Source: Burkholderia sp. (GTDB lineage: Bacteria > Pseudomonadota > Gammaproteobacteria > Burkholderiales > Burkholderiaceae). From it: 64,000 bases of DNA. A program made the position numbers and the translations under genes. Under the pieces are notes generated by a model, which worked only from the letters and a program-made list of their open reading frames with translations, was not told the origin of the DNA and did not search any database. The DNA is taken from assembly GCA_030151225.1 (NCBI GenBank), contig JASLEG010000087.1, positions 1 through 64,000 on the forward strand, read 5' to 3'. This document shows positions 39,466 to 48,820 of this stretch, piece after piece (the stretch's first letter is position 1; every line of letters starts with the position of its first letter).

Positions 39466-40730
39466 TGCCCGTGAAATCGATGCTGACCCGTGCGGTTCCG
39501 CTCGCCATCGCCAGTGCGCTTGCCCTGGTCGGTGTTCGCGCGCTCGCCGACAGCGCCACCACTGCCTCCGCGTTCGCGGAGGGCCAGTCGGTTGGCAACA
39601 CCGGGATGAACACCGCGAACGGCGCAATCGCGAACGGTGGCTCGAACGTGCCGAATTACACCAGCCAGGACGGCACGCTGACGCCGCTCTACGCGGGCGG
39701 CAACGGCAGCCTGGGTCCCGCCGGCACCGGCAAGGAGGCCGATTGCTCCACGCAACCGGCCAACCCGAGCGCCTACTGGCAGCAGGAGTGCGACGCCGTG
39801 AACTATCTGGCCAAGAAGCCCGAGAACCGCATGCCCCTGACCGCCAGCGATCCGATCGTGACCGGCAGCACGGGAACGATCAGTAATCCAGGCACGACCA
39901 CCAGTACGCAGGACTGCCACGACGTGACCTCCACGATCCCGGCCACCTACAAGCAGGCGACCTGCGAGCAGGCGCTCGGCACGCAAACGTACACCTGCAA
40001 CCGCATCGACGATCCGATCTGTACCGAGCCGTATCAGAGCTGCGCGAATGGCGGCCTGGTGGAGGGCAGCTTCAGCGGCGGCTTCGCGTCGCGCCTCGCG
40101 TCGAACTCGGCCCTCTGGAACTTCGGCGCCGATACGGGATACCACGACAACTCGGGCTATTACGGTAGCACCGCCTACTCGTCGATGAGCTTCACGATCC
40201 AGAACCTGTCGGAGATCGGCACCGCCGTGATCAGCCAGATCACCGCGAACAACAGCCTGCGCAGCGTGGACATCAACGGCGTGACGGTCTACAGCGATCT
40301 TTCCGACGGTGGCCGCGTGCTCCAGTGCGGAATCGGGACCGGCAAGGATTCGACCACCGGCATGACGGTCAACAGCGCAGGCGACCTGACCGCGTCGACC
40401 AAGGACTGGACCGTGACCGAACTGCGCGACGTCTGCTCTGACAAGACGGCATTCACCGCCGATGGTGGCGTCACGGAGTACAAGGCCGGATTTCACTTCG
40501 GTTCCTACTACGAGGGCAACCCCTCGACCATCAGCCCGAACACCGACATCCGTCCGTACCTGCACGAAGGCGTCAACACGGTCGAGATCCAGGCCGCGTT
40601 CGGCGGCTACGGCGACGAGGGGGGCGGTGAGGCCAAGGTTCAGCTGACCGTGAACCAGATCTGCACGGCCACCTGCACACCGAACTGGATCGACCAGTGC
40701 AGCTCCTTCGAGCAAAGGGCTGCGCAATGA
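39465..40730 (+). CDS. traN: TraN, N-terminal part encoded as a separate gene
   Basis: ATG 39465 gives a 421-aa exported protein (signal peptide cleaved near RALA). It opens FAEGQSVGNTGMNTANG and continues with YWQQECDAVNYLAKKPENRM, then DPIVTGSTGTI, CHDVTSTIPATYKQATCEQA and a carbohydrate-binding-like beta domain ending TDIRPYLHEGVNTVEIQAAF and VQLTVNQICTATCTPNWIDQ. These are features of the N-terminal half of large TraN proteins of the SXT/IncA/C kind. The frame ends at 40730 where a full TraN would continue; the C-terminal half is the next gene, overlapping by 4 bases. Confidence 0.82.
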   Translation: MPVKSMLTRAVPLAIASALALVGVRALADSATTASAFAEGQSVGNTGMNTANGAIANGGSNVPNYTSQDGTLTPLYAGGNGSLGPAGTGKEADCSTQPANPSAYWQQECDAVNYLAKKPENRMPLTASDPIVTGSTGTISNPGTTTSTQDCHDVTSTIPATYKQATCEQALGTQTYTCNRIDDPICTEPYQSCANGGLVEGSFSGGFASRLASNSALWNFGADTGYHDNSGYYGSTAYSSMSFTIQNLSEIGTAVISQITANNSLRSVDINGVTVYSDLSDGGRVLQCGIGTGKDSTTGMTVNSAGDLTASTKDWTVTELRDVCSDKTAFTADGGVTEYKAGFHFGSYYEGNPSTISPNTDIRPYLHEGVNTVEIQAAFGGYGDEGGGEAKVQLTVNQICTATCTPNWIDQCSSFEQRAAQ

Positions 40731-41998
40731 GGATCCATGCCCTGATTCGTTGCTCGCTCCGCACGCTCGCCTGCGCTCTCGCTGCCGCGCTGCCGGCACT
40801 CGCGCACGCCACGCCCACCTGCCAGCTGACCGGCTCGACCTGCGTCGAGCCCGCCGCGACGCGCGTCATCAACGGAATCTCGGTCTACCAGGATTGCTGG
40901 AACTACCAGGATACCTACCAGTGTCAGGCGGCCGATGCCGTCGACGATTGCGCCCCGCTGCAGCAGGAAGGGTGCGGCATGGTCGGGCAGCAATGTGTCT
41001 CGTACAACGATGCCTCGCCCGGCACCTGCGACACCATGCAGTACACGTACCAGTGCCTCGATACCCCGGCGCACACGACCACGGTCACGCAATGCACGAA
41101 CACGATGTGCGCGCCGGGCGCCGGCTGCTTCAGCTCGAGCAGCACACCGGATGGCGCCATCGGCCAAGTGGTGACGGGCCTCGAGACCGGACGCGAAGCG
41201 GGGGCCTACGGGGTGGATGCCGCCGGCAACGTGGACATCTTCAAGGGCTACGACAGCAGCTGCTCGATCAAGGTGCTCGGAGGTATCGAAGTCAAGAGCT
41301 GCTGCACCAGCAATGCAGGCGGTGCCGCCTATTCGAACAACGCGATCGGCAGCGCCGCGGTCAGTGCCGGACTGTCCGTGGCAGGGACCGCCGCGAAGCA
41401 GGGCATTGCCTTGGGCTCCAAGTACGTCTTCGATCAACTGTACGAAACCGTCGACAGTTCCATCGTCAATTCAGGGCTGCTTCAGATGGGATCGTGGGCG
41501 GACCGCGCGCTGAGCAGTTCCGGTTCGTTCGGCGCCTACGGTTTCACGTTCTCGTTCTCGCTCACCAACGGCCTGCAGTTCGTGAGCTTCGATCCCTACT
41601 CGTTCGCGCTTCAGGTGGCGATTCAGCTGATCCAGAGCTGGCTGAGCTGTACATCGGACGAACAGGTGCTGAGCCTGAAGCAGGGCGAGAACCTCTGTGT
41701 CCAGTACAACCAGGGCTGCTCGAAGAAAGTGCTCGGCGTGTGTGTCGAAGAGCAGAAGAACTACTGCTGCTTCAACTCCCTGATCGCAAAGATCGTCAAC
41801 CAGCAGGGGAAGGCCCAACTCGGCATCCCGTTCGCCGGTTGCGGCGGGCTCACGGCCGATCAGTTGCAGCAGATCGATTTCACGAAGATCGATTTCACCG
41901 AATTCGTCAATTCCATCCAGTCTACCGCCGTCAATCAGGACGCGATCCTGCAGCAGATTCAGCAGTCGATCAGCGCCGGCAAGGGGGTCTCCCAGTGA
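40727..41998 (+). CDS. traN: TraN, C-terminal part encoded as a separate gene with its own signal peptide
   Basis: ATG 40727 starts a fresh signal peptide (RTLACALAAALPALAHA). The mature 395 residues match the C-terminal half of TraN: CQLTGSTCVEPAATRVINGI, DDCAPLQQEGCGMVGQQCVS, YTYQCLDTP, then DIFKGYDSSCSIKVLGGIEV, KSCC, YCCFNSLIAKIVNQQGKAQL and GIPFAGCGGLTADQLQQIDF with a TKIDFTEF ending. TraN is the outer-membrane mating-pair stabilisation protein. Because both halves keep their own signal and start, the split looks functional rather than a decay product. A stop-and-restart ATGA joins them. Confidence 0.88.
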   Translation: MRIHALIRCSLRTLACALAAALPALAHATPTCQLTGSTCVEPAATRVINGISVYQDCWNYQDTYQCQAADAVDDCAPLQQEGCGMVGQQCVSYNDASPGTCDTMQYTYQCLDTPAHTTTVTQCTNTMCAPGAGCFSSSSTPDGAIGQVVTGLETGREAGAYGVDAAGNVDIFKGYDSSCSIKVLGGIEVKSCCTSNAGGAAYSNNAIGSAAVSAGLSVAGTAAKQGIALGSKYVFDQLYETVDSSIVNSGLLQMGSWADRALSSSGSFGAYGFTFSFSLTNGLQFVSFDPYSFALQVAIQLIQSWLSCTSDEQVLSLKQGENLCVQYNQGCSKKVLGVCVEEQKNYCCFNSLIAKIVNQQGKAQLGIPFAGCGGLTADQLQQIDFTKIDFTEFVNSIQSTAVNQDAILQQIQQSISAGKGVSQ

Positions 41999-42405
41999 AG
42001 TACTACCTGTCGCTTGTCAGCGCCGCGGCGCTATTGGCCCTCGCGCCGGTCGCGCATGCGGGCAGCTACGACGAGTTCAGCGCCGTGCTGGTCGACGCGA
42101 TCGACCACGGCCAGTCATTCGGCGCGTTGCGTGGTCCGGTCGCCGATTCGCTCACGTCGAAACTGCACGCCAACGGCCCGGTTTACGTCACCGCTCGGCC
42201 GGTCAGCGATTTGCCGCGTGCCGGCTGCAAGCGCTTGGATGTCCTGTTCGACATCCGAGGTGTGCAAACCGAGGCGGGCGAGACCAGCGGTCGCCTCGAT
42301 CTGAAGATGAATTACTGCCGCGATGGCGTACCCCCGATTGGTCTCTCACCGGGTGCGACGGCGTCTCCAGTCGGTCCCACTTCGTTGAAGGAGCAGCCGC
42401 AATGA
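41995..42405 (+). CDS. exported hypothetical protein in the transfer operon, 136 aa
   Basis: GTG 41995 overlaps the traN stop. The product has a signal peptide (VKYYLSLVSAAALLALAPVA, cleaved after HAG or AHA) and a short mature domain (YDEFSAVLVDAIDHGQSFGA, PVYVTARPVSDLPRAGCKRL, DVLFDIRGVQTEAGETSGRL, DLKMNYCRDG) with two cysteines that could form a disulfide. It lies between traN and traF, overlapping traF by 4 bases. I do not recognise it with certainty. Confidence 0.7.
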   Translation: MKYYLSLVSAAALLALAPVAHAGSYDEFSAVLVDAIDHGQSFGALRGPVADSLTSKLHANGPVYVTARPVSDLPRAGCKRLDVLFDIRGVQTEAGETSGRLDLKMNYCRDGVPPIGLSPGATASPVGPTSLKEQPQ

Positions 42406-43214
42406 AAGCCATGTCCATGATGCGCCTCGCCGTGGCGGCCACACTCGCGGGCATGACGTTCCTGTCGCCGATCGCCGACGCTGGCGACCTCGACTATCCG
42501 TCCGCCTGGCATTGCGATGGCGAGGCCAAGTTCAACTGGTACTGCGACGACGAGGCCAAGCCAGCCGCGCCCACGGTTGCGAGTGCCACTACGCCTGCCG
42601 ATCGCGATAACTTCGACCAGATCAAGTCGGCCGACGCGATGCGCGAGGCGCTCAAGCAGCGCCTGGACGTCGCCAACATGGATCCGACGCCCGAGCACAT
42701 CAAGTCGTACATCAAGCTTTGGGAATACGTGCAGCAGAAGAGTTCGGTGTTCGCCGATCAGTGGCGCCGCGTCGTCTGGCAAGACCCGAGCCTGGACTAT
42801 TCGCTCAAGCGGCCTACCAACAACGTGGCCGTCCATACCTACGACCAGACCCGCGACAGCGATCAGGACGCCCAGCTGCGCGCACTGGCGCAAAAGCATG
42901 GGCTGATCTTCTTCTTCCGCTCCGATTGTCCGTATTGCCACGCCATGGCGCCGACCATCCAGCTGCTCGCCCAGCGCTACGGCATCGACGTGCTGCCGGT
43001 GTCCCTCGACGGCCGCGGCATTGCGGAGTTCCCGAACCCCACCCCGGACCACGGGCAGGCCTCGACCTGGGGTGTCCAGCAGGTGCCCGCCCTCTTCATC
43101 GCCTCGAAGGAGACGGGCGACCACGCGATGATCGGCTCGGGAACGCTCTCGCTGCAAGACATCATCGATCGCATCTTCGTTCTCACCGCCTCGCAGCCTG
43201 GAGAGCTCTTCTGA
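42402..43214 (+). CDS. traF: thioredoxin-like pilus assembly protein TraF
   Basis: The 270-aa protein has a signal peptide (cleaved near IADA) and the TraF opening YPSAWHCDGEAKFNWYCDDE. Its thioredoxin domain includes LIFFFRSDCPYCHAMAPTIQ with CPYC at residues 176-179, then YGIDVLPVSLDGRGI and QQVPALFIAS with the cis-Pro. F TraF lacks the CXXC while this one keeps it, so it is probably redox-active and could itself fold TraU, TraN and TraH. It overlaps traH by 1 base. Confidence 0.93.
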   Translation: MKAMSMMRLAVAATLAGMTFLSPIADAGDLDYPSAWHCDGEAKFNWYCDDEAKPAAPTVASATTPADRDNFDQIKSADAMREALKQRLDVANMDPTPEHIKSYIKLWEYVQQKSSVFADQWRRVVWQDPSLDYSLKRPTNNVAVHTYDQTRDSDQDAQLRALAQKHGLIFFFRSDCPYCHAMAPTIQLLAQRYGIDVLPVSLDGRGIAEFPNPTPDHGQASTWGVQQVPALFIASKETGDHAMIGSGTLSLQDIIDRIFVLTASQPGELF

Positions 43215-44659
43215 TGAAACCCTCGCGTTGGATATCCGCGATCGCTGCCGGCGTGCTGGCCATCGCCCCGATCTTTGCCCAGGCCATGTCGATGCAGGAG
43301 GTGTTCGACTCGATCAACGCCATGGGCAATGTTTCCAGCCCGCGCGCCTTGCAGGGCGAGACGATGGACATGTACAGCGGCGGGAGCGTATTCATGCGCA
43401 CGCCGCACAAGACCTATCAGCTCGCGAGCGCAACTGCGCCGGAGTGGGGCGCGGGATGCGGAGGGATCGACCTGTTCGCTGGCGGATTTAGCTTCATCAA
43501 CAAGGAGCAGTTCGTCGCGCTGCTGCGCAACATTGGCTCGAACGCACTCGGTTACGCGTTCAAGCTCGCGCTGCAGAACCTGTGTCCCACCTGCGACAAC
43601 GTCATGCAGTCGCTGCAGACCATCGCGCGCGACGTCAATCGCATGAACATCGATTCGTGCCAGGCGGCCGAAGGCGTCGTCAACGCCGTCACGCCCTCCA
43701 CCTGGAAGAAGGAACAGACCAATCTCGCCGACACGCTCGGGCCGTTCACGAACTTGTATTCGGACATGACCGATGCCTGGACGAACATCAGCGGCAGCTC
43801 GGCCCAGGCCGCGCAAACCATCAACACGGCCACGGCCTCGAACGCCAACCTGCAGGCTAAGGCCCCCTACGGCAACGTTACCTGGCAGGCCTTACTGCAG
43901 CTGCCGGATCTGAGCACGTCGGATCGCGAGTTCCTGATGTCGCTGGTCGGCACCGTGGTCTTCCCCGACCCCTCCGACTCGGGCGGGACCGAGGTCAACC
44001 CGATTTTCCTGCCCAGAGTCGGCAGCCTCTCGGTCCAGGAACTGGTCGGCAACGATCCGAGCTCGGACACCGGCGGCACGATTCAGGTTTACGTGTGCGA
44101 CGAAACCACGAAGTGCCTGAATCCCTCGACGCAGGAGATCGGCTATACGACCTTTCGCACGATGGTTCAGCAAAAGCTGCAGGTCATTACCGATGCGGTC
44201 GCGTCTCGATCGGCAATACCGAACCCGGACGACACGTTCAAGTTTCTGAGCATGACCGATCTGCCGGTCTACAAGATGATCGCCATCGGCACGCGCCTGA
44301 ACAATTCGGCGTTGTCCGATCAGTTGCTGAGCACGTACCAATCGCTGATCGCGGCCAAGTATGCAGAGGCGTACATCCACGGCTCTGCCGAGGATCTGCG
44401 CCGAGCGATCGCGCGCTACAGCACCGTCAAGTCGAGCACGTCCCTGCTCGAGCAGGCGACCAAGCTCAACACCAGCATCGACACGGTCGAGTCTGAAGCG
44501 CGCAGTGTCGTCATGCAGGCATTCAGCCAAACCTCCAACGCGTGGGCGCTGGTCGAGCAGCTGCAGTCGATCGAGCGTGCGGTGCACGCGAACGTATCGT
44601 CGTCGCTACGGAATTCGCTTGCGTTCGGCCAGACCCTCACGTCGGGAGGCACGCAATGA
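43214..44659 (+). CDS. traH: pilus assembly protein TraH
   Basis: The 481-aa protein has a signal peptide (cleaved near FAQA) and reads MQEVFDSINAMGNVSSPRAL, TPHKTYQLASATAPEWGAGC, GGIDLFAGGFSFINKEQFVA, LQNLCPTCDNVMQSLQTIA, all typical of TraH. A coiled-coil C-terminus (about 400-470) is also expected. TraH interacts with TraF, TraU and TraW in the periplasm and helps pilus extension. F TraH is 458 aa. It overlaps traG by 4 bases. Confidence 0.95.
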   Translation: MKPSRWISAIAAGVLAIAPIFAQAMSMQEVFDSINAMGNVSSPRALQGETMDMYSGGSVFMRTPHKTYQLASATAPEWGAGCGGIDLFAGGFSFINKEQFVALLRNIGSNALGYAFKLALQNLCPTCDNVMQSLQTIARDVNRMNIDSCQAAEGVVNAVTPSTWKKEQTNLADTLGPFTNLYSDMTDAWTNISGSSAQAAQTINTATASNANLQAKAPYGNVTWQALLQLPDLSTSDREFLMSLVGTVVFPDPSDSGGTEVNPIFLPRVGSLSVQELVGNDPSSDTGGTIQVYVCDETTKCLNPSTQEIGYTTFRTMVQQKLQVITDAVASRSAIPNPDDTFKFLSMTDLPVYKMIAIGTRLNNSALSDQLLSTYQSLIAAKYAEAYIHGSAEDLRRAIARYSTVKSSTSLLEQATKLNTSIDTVESEARSVVMQAFSQTSNAWALVEQLQSIERAVHANVSSSLRNSLAFGQTLTSGGTQ

Positions 44660-47600
44660 ACATGGAGATCGACACCTACGCGAACGTCGACTCCCTGTAC
44701 TACGTGATGCAGGGCGTCGCCTCGTTCATGGGAAGCGGTACGTGGACGGGCCTGATCAAATATACGTTGCTGTGCGGCCTCTTGATCTGGACCATGGCGG
44801 CCATCGGCCGCAAGGGAACGGAGATCATTCGCTGGTTCGCCGGCGCCATGCTGATGACGCAGCTGCTGTTGCTGCCCGTGGAGAACGTCTTCATCACGGA
44901 CGTCAACAACGTGCAGCCCACTCGCGAGGTGGACCACGTGCCGGTCTACCTGGCCGCGGTCGCTCAGAGCGCGACGCTCATCTCGCGCGTGATGACGGAG
45001 GCGTACGAGACGGTGTTCAGCGTCCCGGATACGCTCACCTTGAAGAAGGGCGACGTGGGTTTTGGCGTGTCGGTGCTGAAGAAGGTCAATCAGGCGGAGA
45101 TCACAGACCCGGGCCTTCACGCGGATTTGATGCAGTTCTTCAAGGAGTGCACCGTCTACGACATCCAGGACGGCGCGATTGATCCGAAGACGATCATGAG
45201 CGGTACCGACCCGTTCAATACCGTGTTCACCTCGACGAGCCCCGCGCGGTATGTCACGACCAACACGCTGACGGCCAATCCGACGACCGATACATGTTCA
45301 GCGACCGGCACGTTGCTGCTGATTCGGGTTCAGGACGCTGAACAGACCGCCGAGCAGATCTACGGCAGCGAGATGTACCCGGAGATCACGGACGCTTCGA
45401 TGGCGAAGTCGGAATTCGTCAACGCGATCGGCGATTCCTACGGCTTCATTCTTCAGTCATCGCAGAACGCCTCGTCAGCGTTGCGCCAGGCGATGTTCAA
45501 CAACGTCTGGCGGCAGGCCGGTGCCGAATTGCCGGCGATGCTGAACGACCCTGCGCGCGTGAACGAGGTCAATGCGCTGATGAGCTCGGCGCAGGCCGCC
45601 GTGGCCACCAACGGCTCGTTGTCGAGCATGGCGATCCTCGCGAAGGACACCCTGCCGACGGTGCGCAACTATGCCGAAGCCATCATCTACGCGGTGTTCC
45701 CGATCATCCTGGTGCTCTGCCTGATCAGCGGGGGCGAAGGCGCCAAACGGATCCTCGGCGCCTATGCAAAGACGGTGGCATGGGTCGCGCTCTGGCCAAT
45801 GATGTTCGCGGTGATCAACGGCCTCTCGTTGATGCACCTGAGCCACGAAATGCGTTCGATGTCGCTGCAGGCTGGCGTGCCGTTCGGGATGGCAGCGAAG
45901 TTCGGCTCGACGCTGATCGACGAACAGGCGTTGCTCGGCTACATGGTGTTGTTGGCGCCGGCGTTCGCGTGGGGCCTGCTGAACATGGCCACGGTTGGCG
46001 TGACAGGCGCGTTCTCCATGCTGAACGACGCAGTGACGGGTGGTGCACGCCAGATCGGCGCGCAGCAGGCACAGGGTGACGAGAACATCGGCAACGTCCA
46101 CGTCGACTCGTCCTCGATCGACAACGCGTCGCGCAACGTGACGTCGGCCAACAAGATGGACACGACTGTGCAGTCTCGCACCGGTTCGATGAGTGTCGAG
46201 ACGGGTAACGGCACGGCCTATACCAACTTCGCAAACGGGCTGATCGCCCGGTCGGATTTCCAGAACAGTCTCGGGGTGTCGGCCATGTCACAGGACGCGG
46301 TCGAGCGTTCTCTCGGCACAGACTCGTCGACTGGCATCGCGGCCAACCGGACGAACTCGACTTTTGGCGGGCACGAGACGGTGGCCGCCGGCACGATCAC
46401 AACGGCGAACAGCCAAGATCGTAGCCAGACGCAGCGCTTCGGGGACGAAGCGAACTCGGGCATTCGCGGTTCGATCAGCAAGTCCGGTGAGCGGCGGGCG
46501 TCGAATGATCAGCAGTATGGGGTGGACCAGGCCCACGCGACGGAACTTCAAACTTCAGTCGGCGGCCGGGTGTCCGGAATGCTCGGCGGATCGTTTGAAA
46601 AATCGTTTGGAGACGACGGTGCGGTCGCACCTGGCGCAGGGAGCGGTGGCGGCAACAATGCACCGGGTAGGACCGCCGGCGGCGGGAGGCCGTCCGCGAA
46701 CAACCCGGTTGCGAATTCGCCTTTCTTTAATCAGGCCGAGGAAGACAAGCTCGCTCGTAAAGCCGAGTCGCTCGGTAAGTCGCCCCAAGAGGTACAAGCC
46801 GTCCGCGATGCCTACCGTAATAAGGTCCAAGCGGTCGATTATGCCAATGGCGGAGGCACTGGGAAGGGAAAGAGCAATTTCAGACTCGGCCTCGATCTTT
46901 CTGGAGAGGGAGGGGTCACCAAATTTTGGAGGCACAGCGAGGGGGAGAAATTCAACGACCAGTACTCGAGCATCGGGAGCTACGGAGAAAACGATCAGTT
47001 TTCTCGGGAGGGTGGGCAGAATCACGTGGACGCCACCGGGACTGAATCGGGCCAGCATGTCCGTAACGACCACTCGGCATCACTGACCGATCAGACGCTA
47101 TCCGGCTCGCGTAATTCCGCCGACCTGTCCCGCTCCACCGATCTTCGCCAGCGCGGCTCGACTCAAACGGTCTCGCGGGTTGATACGTCGACGAACCTGA
47201 TGACGCCCGAGAATCTTCGGTCGGTGGCTGCCCGTAATGGCATGCGCTATAGCCAGTTGATGACGCTGTCCGAGCCGGACCTCGCGCGGTTGGTCAAGGA
47301 CGACGCATCGATGCGCGATCTCGTCGTGCACAACGCCACGTTGCCGAGTATCGCGCGTGACGGCTCCGCTCTGCCTGGCAGCCAAGGCGACGTTGTCCGC
47401 CAAAACCAACGTAATCAAGGCGGCGTTGGCGCTAACGCGGCAGCGGCCTACCAACGCTATACCGGTGCTGTGGGACCGGTCGACACGACGCCGCTCGACG
47501 TGAGCACCCCGATTCCGCAGGTCGTGAAGGACGCCCAGCAGCGCGTTGATGCGATGAAACAACGCGTCGCGGAAGACTCTGCTTCGCCGATCAAGCAAGT

Positions 47601-48129
47601 ACGCGACCACGTCGATCCATCCGCGGACAACAAGCCGCTCATGACGCCAGAGCGCGCACCGGGCCGGCCACTGCCCAACACTCCCACCGCGGCGCCCGCA
47701 CAGCCCACGCAGCCCACGAAGACGCCCCTGGACGCGTGGAAAAACGATCTGTCGATTTCGCGAACCGAAGGGGCCGCGCCCGACGCATCGAGCGCATCGG
47801 CGTCATCTGGCGTGGCGCCGCTCCCCCGATCGAACGTCGACAAGTTTCTGCATCCCAATGCGCCAGACAAGGGGCCCACGATTGAAGCCGCGCAATCAAC
47901 CGCAGGACGGACACCCGCCGCGCCAGCTCTTGCGCCGCTGAACGAGTCGGAGTTCAAGGTCGTTCAGCTAGACAGTTCGGACGCCGCACGACCGTCGACG
48001 TCCTCGGGAACAGCAACCTCGCCGAGCGCCCTCGTATCGATACGGAAGCCCAGCCCACGCGTTGGTGAGGAATCGCGCGCCACGCCTTCGGAAACTAGTT
48101 CGCTCGGAGCAAACCATGACAAGGAATGA
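44656..48129 (+). CDS. traG: mating-pair stabilisation/pilus assembly protein TraG
   Basis: The 1157-aa protein has three to five membrane segments in the N-terminal 470 residues (for example YTLLCGLLIWTMAAIGRKGT, NYAEAIIYAVFPIILVLCLI, AWVALWPMMFAVINGLSLMH, MVLLAPAFAWGLLNMATVG) and the conserved DVNN near residue 82. The following 680 residues are a Ser/Thr/Asn/Gln-rich, low-complexity periplasmic or secreted region. In F the N-terminal part is needed for pili and the C-terminal part (TraG*) for mating-pair stabilisation and entry exclusion. Longer than F TraG (938 aa), because the low-complexity region is expanded. It ends the transfer operon and a hairpin follows. Confidence 0.93.
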   Translation: MNMEIDTYANVDSLYYVMQGVASFMGSGTWTGLIKYTLLCGLLIWTMAAIGRKGTEIIRWFAGAMLMTQLLLLPVENVFITDVNNVQPTREVDHVPVYLAAVAQSATLISRVMTEAYETVFSVPDTLTLKKGDVGFGVSVLKKVNQAEITDPGLHADLMQFFKECTVYDIQDGAIDPKTIMSGTDPFNTVFTSTSPARYVTTNTLTANPTTDTCSATGTLLLIRVQDAEQTAEQIYGSEMYPEITDASMAKSEFVNAIGDSYGFILQSSQNASSALRQAMFNNVWRQAGAELPAMLNDPARVNEVNALMSSAQAAVATNGSLSSMAILAKDTLPTVRNYAEAIIYAVFPIILVLCLISGGEGAKRILGAYAKTVAWVALWPMMFAVINGLSLMHLSHEMRSMSLQAGVPFGMAAKFGSTLIDEQALLGYMVLLAPAFAWGLLNMATVGVTGAFSMLNDAVTGGARQIGAQQAQGDENIGNVHVDSSSIDNASRNVTSANKMDTTVQSRTGSMSVETGNGTAYTNFANGLIARSDFQNSLGVSAMSQDAVERSLGTDSSTGIAANRTNSTFGGHETVAAGTITTANSQDRSQTQRFGDEANSGIRGSISKSGERRASNDQQYGVDQAHATELQTSVGGRVSGMLGGSFEKSFGDDGAVAPGAGSGGGNNAPGRTAGGGRPSANNPVANSPFFNQAEEDKLARKAESLGKSPQEVQAVRDAYRNKVQAVDYANGGGTGKGKSNFRLGLDLSGEGGVTKFWRHSEGEKFNDQYSSIGSYGENDQFSREGGQNHVDATGTESGQHVRNDHSASLTDQTLSGSRNSADLSRSTDLRQRGSTQTVSRVDTSTNLMTPENLRSVAARNGMRYSQLMTLSEPDLARLVKDDASMRDLVVHNATLPSIARDGSALPGSQGDVVRQNQRNQGGVGANAAAAYQRYTGAVGPVDTTPLDVSTPIPQVVKDAQQRVDAMKQRVAEDSASPIKQVRDHVDPSADNKPLMTPERAPGRPLPNTPTAAPAQPTQPTKTPLDAWKNDLSISRTEGAAPDASSASASSGVAPLPRSNVDKFLHPNAPDKGPTIEAAQSTAGRTPAAPALAPLNESEFKVVQLDSSDAARPSTSSGTATSPSALVSIRKPSPRVGEESRATPSETSSLGANHDKE

Positions 48130-48132
48130 AAG

Positions 48133-48150
48133 AAGGGCCTTTCGGCCCTT
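48133..48150. terminator. hairpin at the end of the transfer operon
   Basis: AAGGGCC (48133-48139) pairs with GGCCCTT (48144-48150) around TTTC, 4 bases after the traG stop and 20 before the stop of the converging minus-strand gene. It can serve both transcripts; a T-run is lacking. Confidence 0.6.
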
Positions 48151-48169
48151 GGGAATTACCGAAAACGTC

Positions 48170-48553
48170 TTAGCGTCGGAGCGAATCGTTCACACCGTGG
48201 TAAGACTGCTTCCAACTGTTGGTGTATTGATCAACGATACTGCTCGGCTGTGTGTATCTATCCCACGCGTCCCGGTGTTGGGAGTTGGTCGCAATCAAGT
48301 GGTCCAGCTTGGCTGCGATTGCGAACTGAAGGAAGACGGCCAGCGCGCTGGTGAGCGCAGCGCCGAATGCCAGCCATTCAGGGGGCAGTTGAAGCACCGT
48401 AATCACAGTGGCAGCAATCGCCAGTGTGACCAGGTACGTCCACATGATTTTTTTATATATGGATCGGCCGCTTCGCGACGCAATAAACGACGAGAAGACC
48501 GAGTAAATGAGAGCAAAGAAGCTCGCGAATGCAATGCAGAACACGTAATCCAT
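48170..48553 (-). CDS. small membrane protein next to traG, 127 aa
   Basis: On the minus strand ATG 48553 (MDYVFCIAFASFFALIYSVF) is a better start than 48574, having GGGGGCGC upstream. The 127-aa protein has three hydrophobic segments (residues 3-20, 35-60 and 62-80) and a hydrophilic C-terminus (HRDAWDRYTQPSSIVDQYTN). It is less GC-rich than the neighbours. In F the entry-exclusion gene traS lies directly after traG and encodes a small inner-membrane protein; this gene has the same position and size class but opposite strand, so an exclusion role is only a possibility. Confidence 0.6.
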   Translation of the reverse strand: MDYVFCIAFASFFALIYSVFSSFIASRSGRSIYKKIMWTYLVTLAIAATVITVLQLPPEWLAFGAALTSALAVFLQFAIAAKLDHLIATNSQHRDAWDRYTQPSSIVDQYTNSWKQSYHGVNDSLRR

Positions 48554-48682
48554 TTTAAGCGCCCCCGTACGCAATTAGACTTGACGTTACGCCTGATCCG
48601 GCGTAGTGGCAAGTCGTTCCGCAATAACATAATCGCGCGTTGCATTAATCCGTCGCTTTCCCGTATTCACGCTATATCAGCG

Positions 48683-48820
48683 GTGAGTCGGTCGCGTCGG
48701 CTTGCGCTCACGTTCCCCCTCCTCCTGCTCGCGGCCTGCGCCGCGCCGCACGGCGATGACGCGTGTGCCACCCCGTATGCCGGCACCACGCATGCCGTTC
48801 GCGGCGGGAGGTCGGCATGA
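48683..48820 (+). CDS. small lipoprotein, 45 aa
   Basis: GTG 48683 starts MSRSRRLALTFPLLLLAACA, a complete lipoprotein signal with lipobox LAAC, leaving a mature peptide of about 26 residues (AAPHGDDACATPYAGT, then basic). The stop overlaps the start of the nuclease gene, suggesting coupled expression. Small entry-exclusion or lysis lipoproteins have this size and arrangement (for example Eex of RP4, which sits beside a nuclease gene in pKM101-like plasmids), but the assignment is not secure. Confidence 0.55.
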   Translation: MSRSRRLALTFPLLLLAACAAPHGDDACATPYAGTTHAVRGGRSA

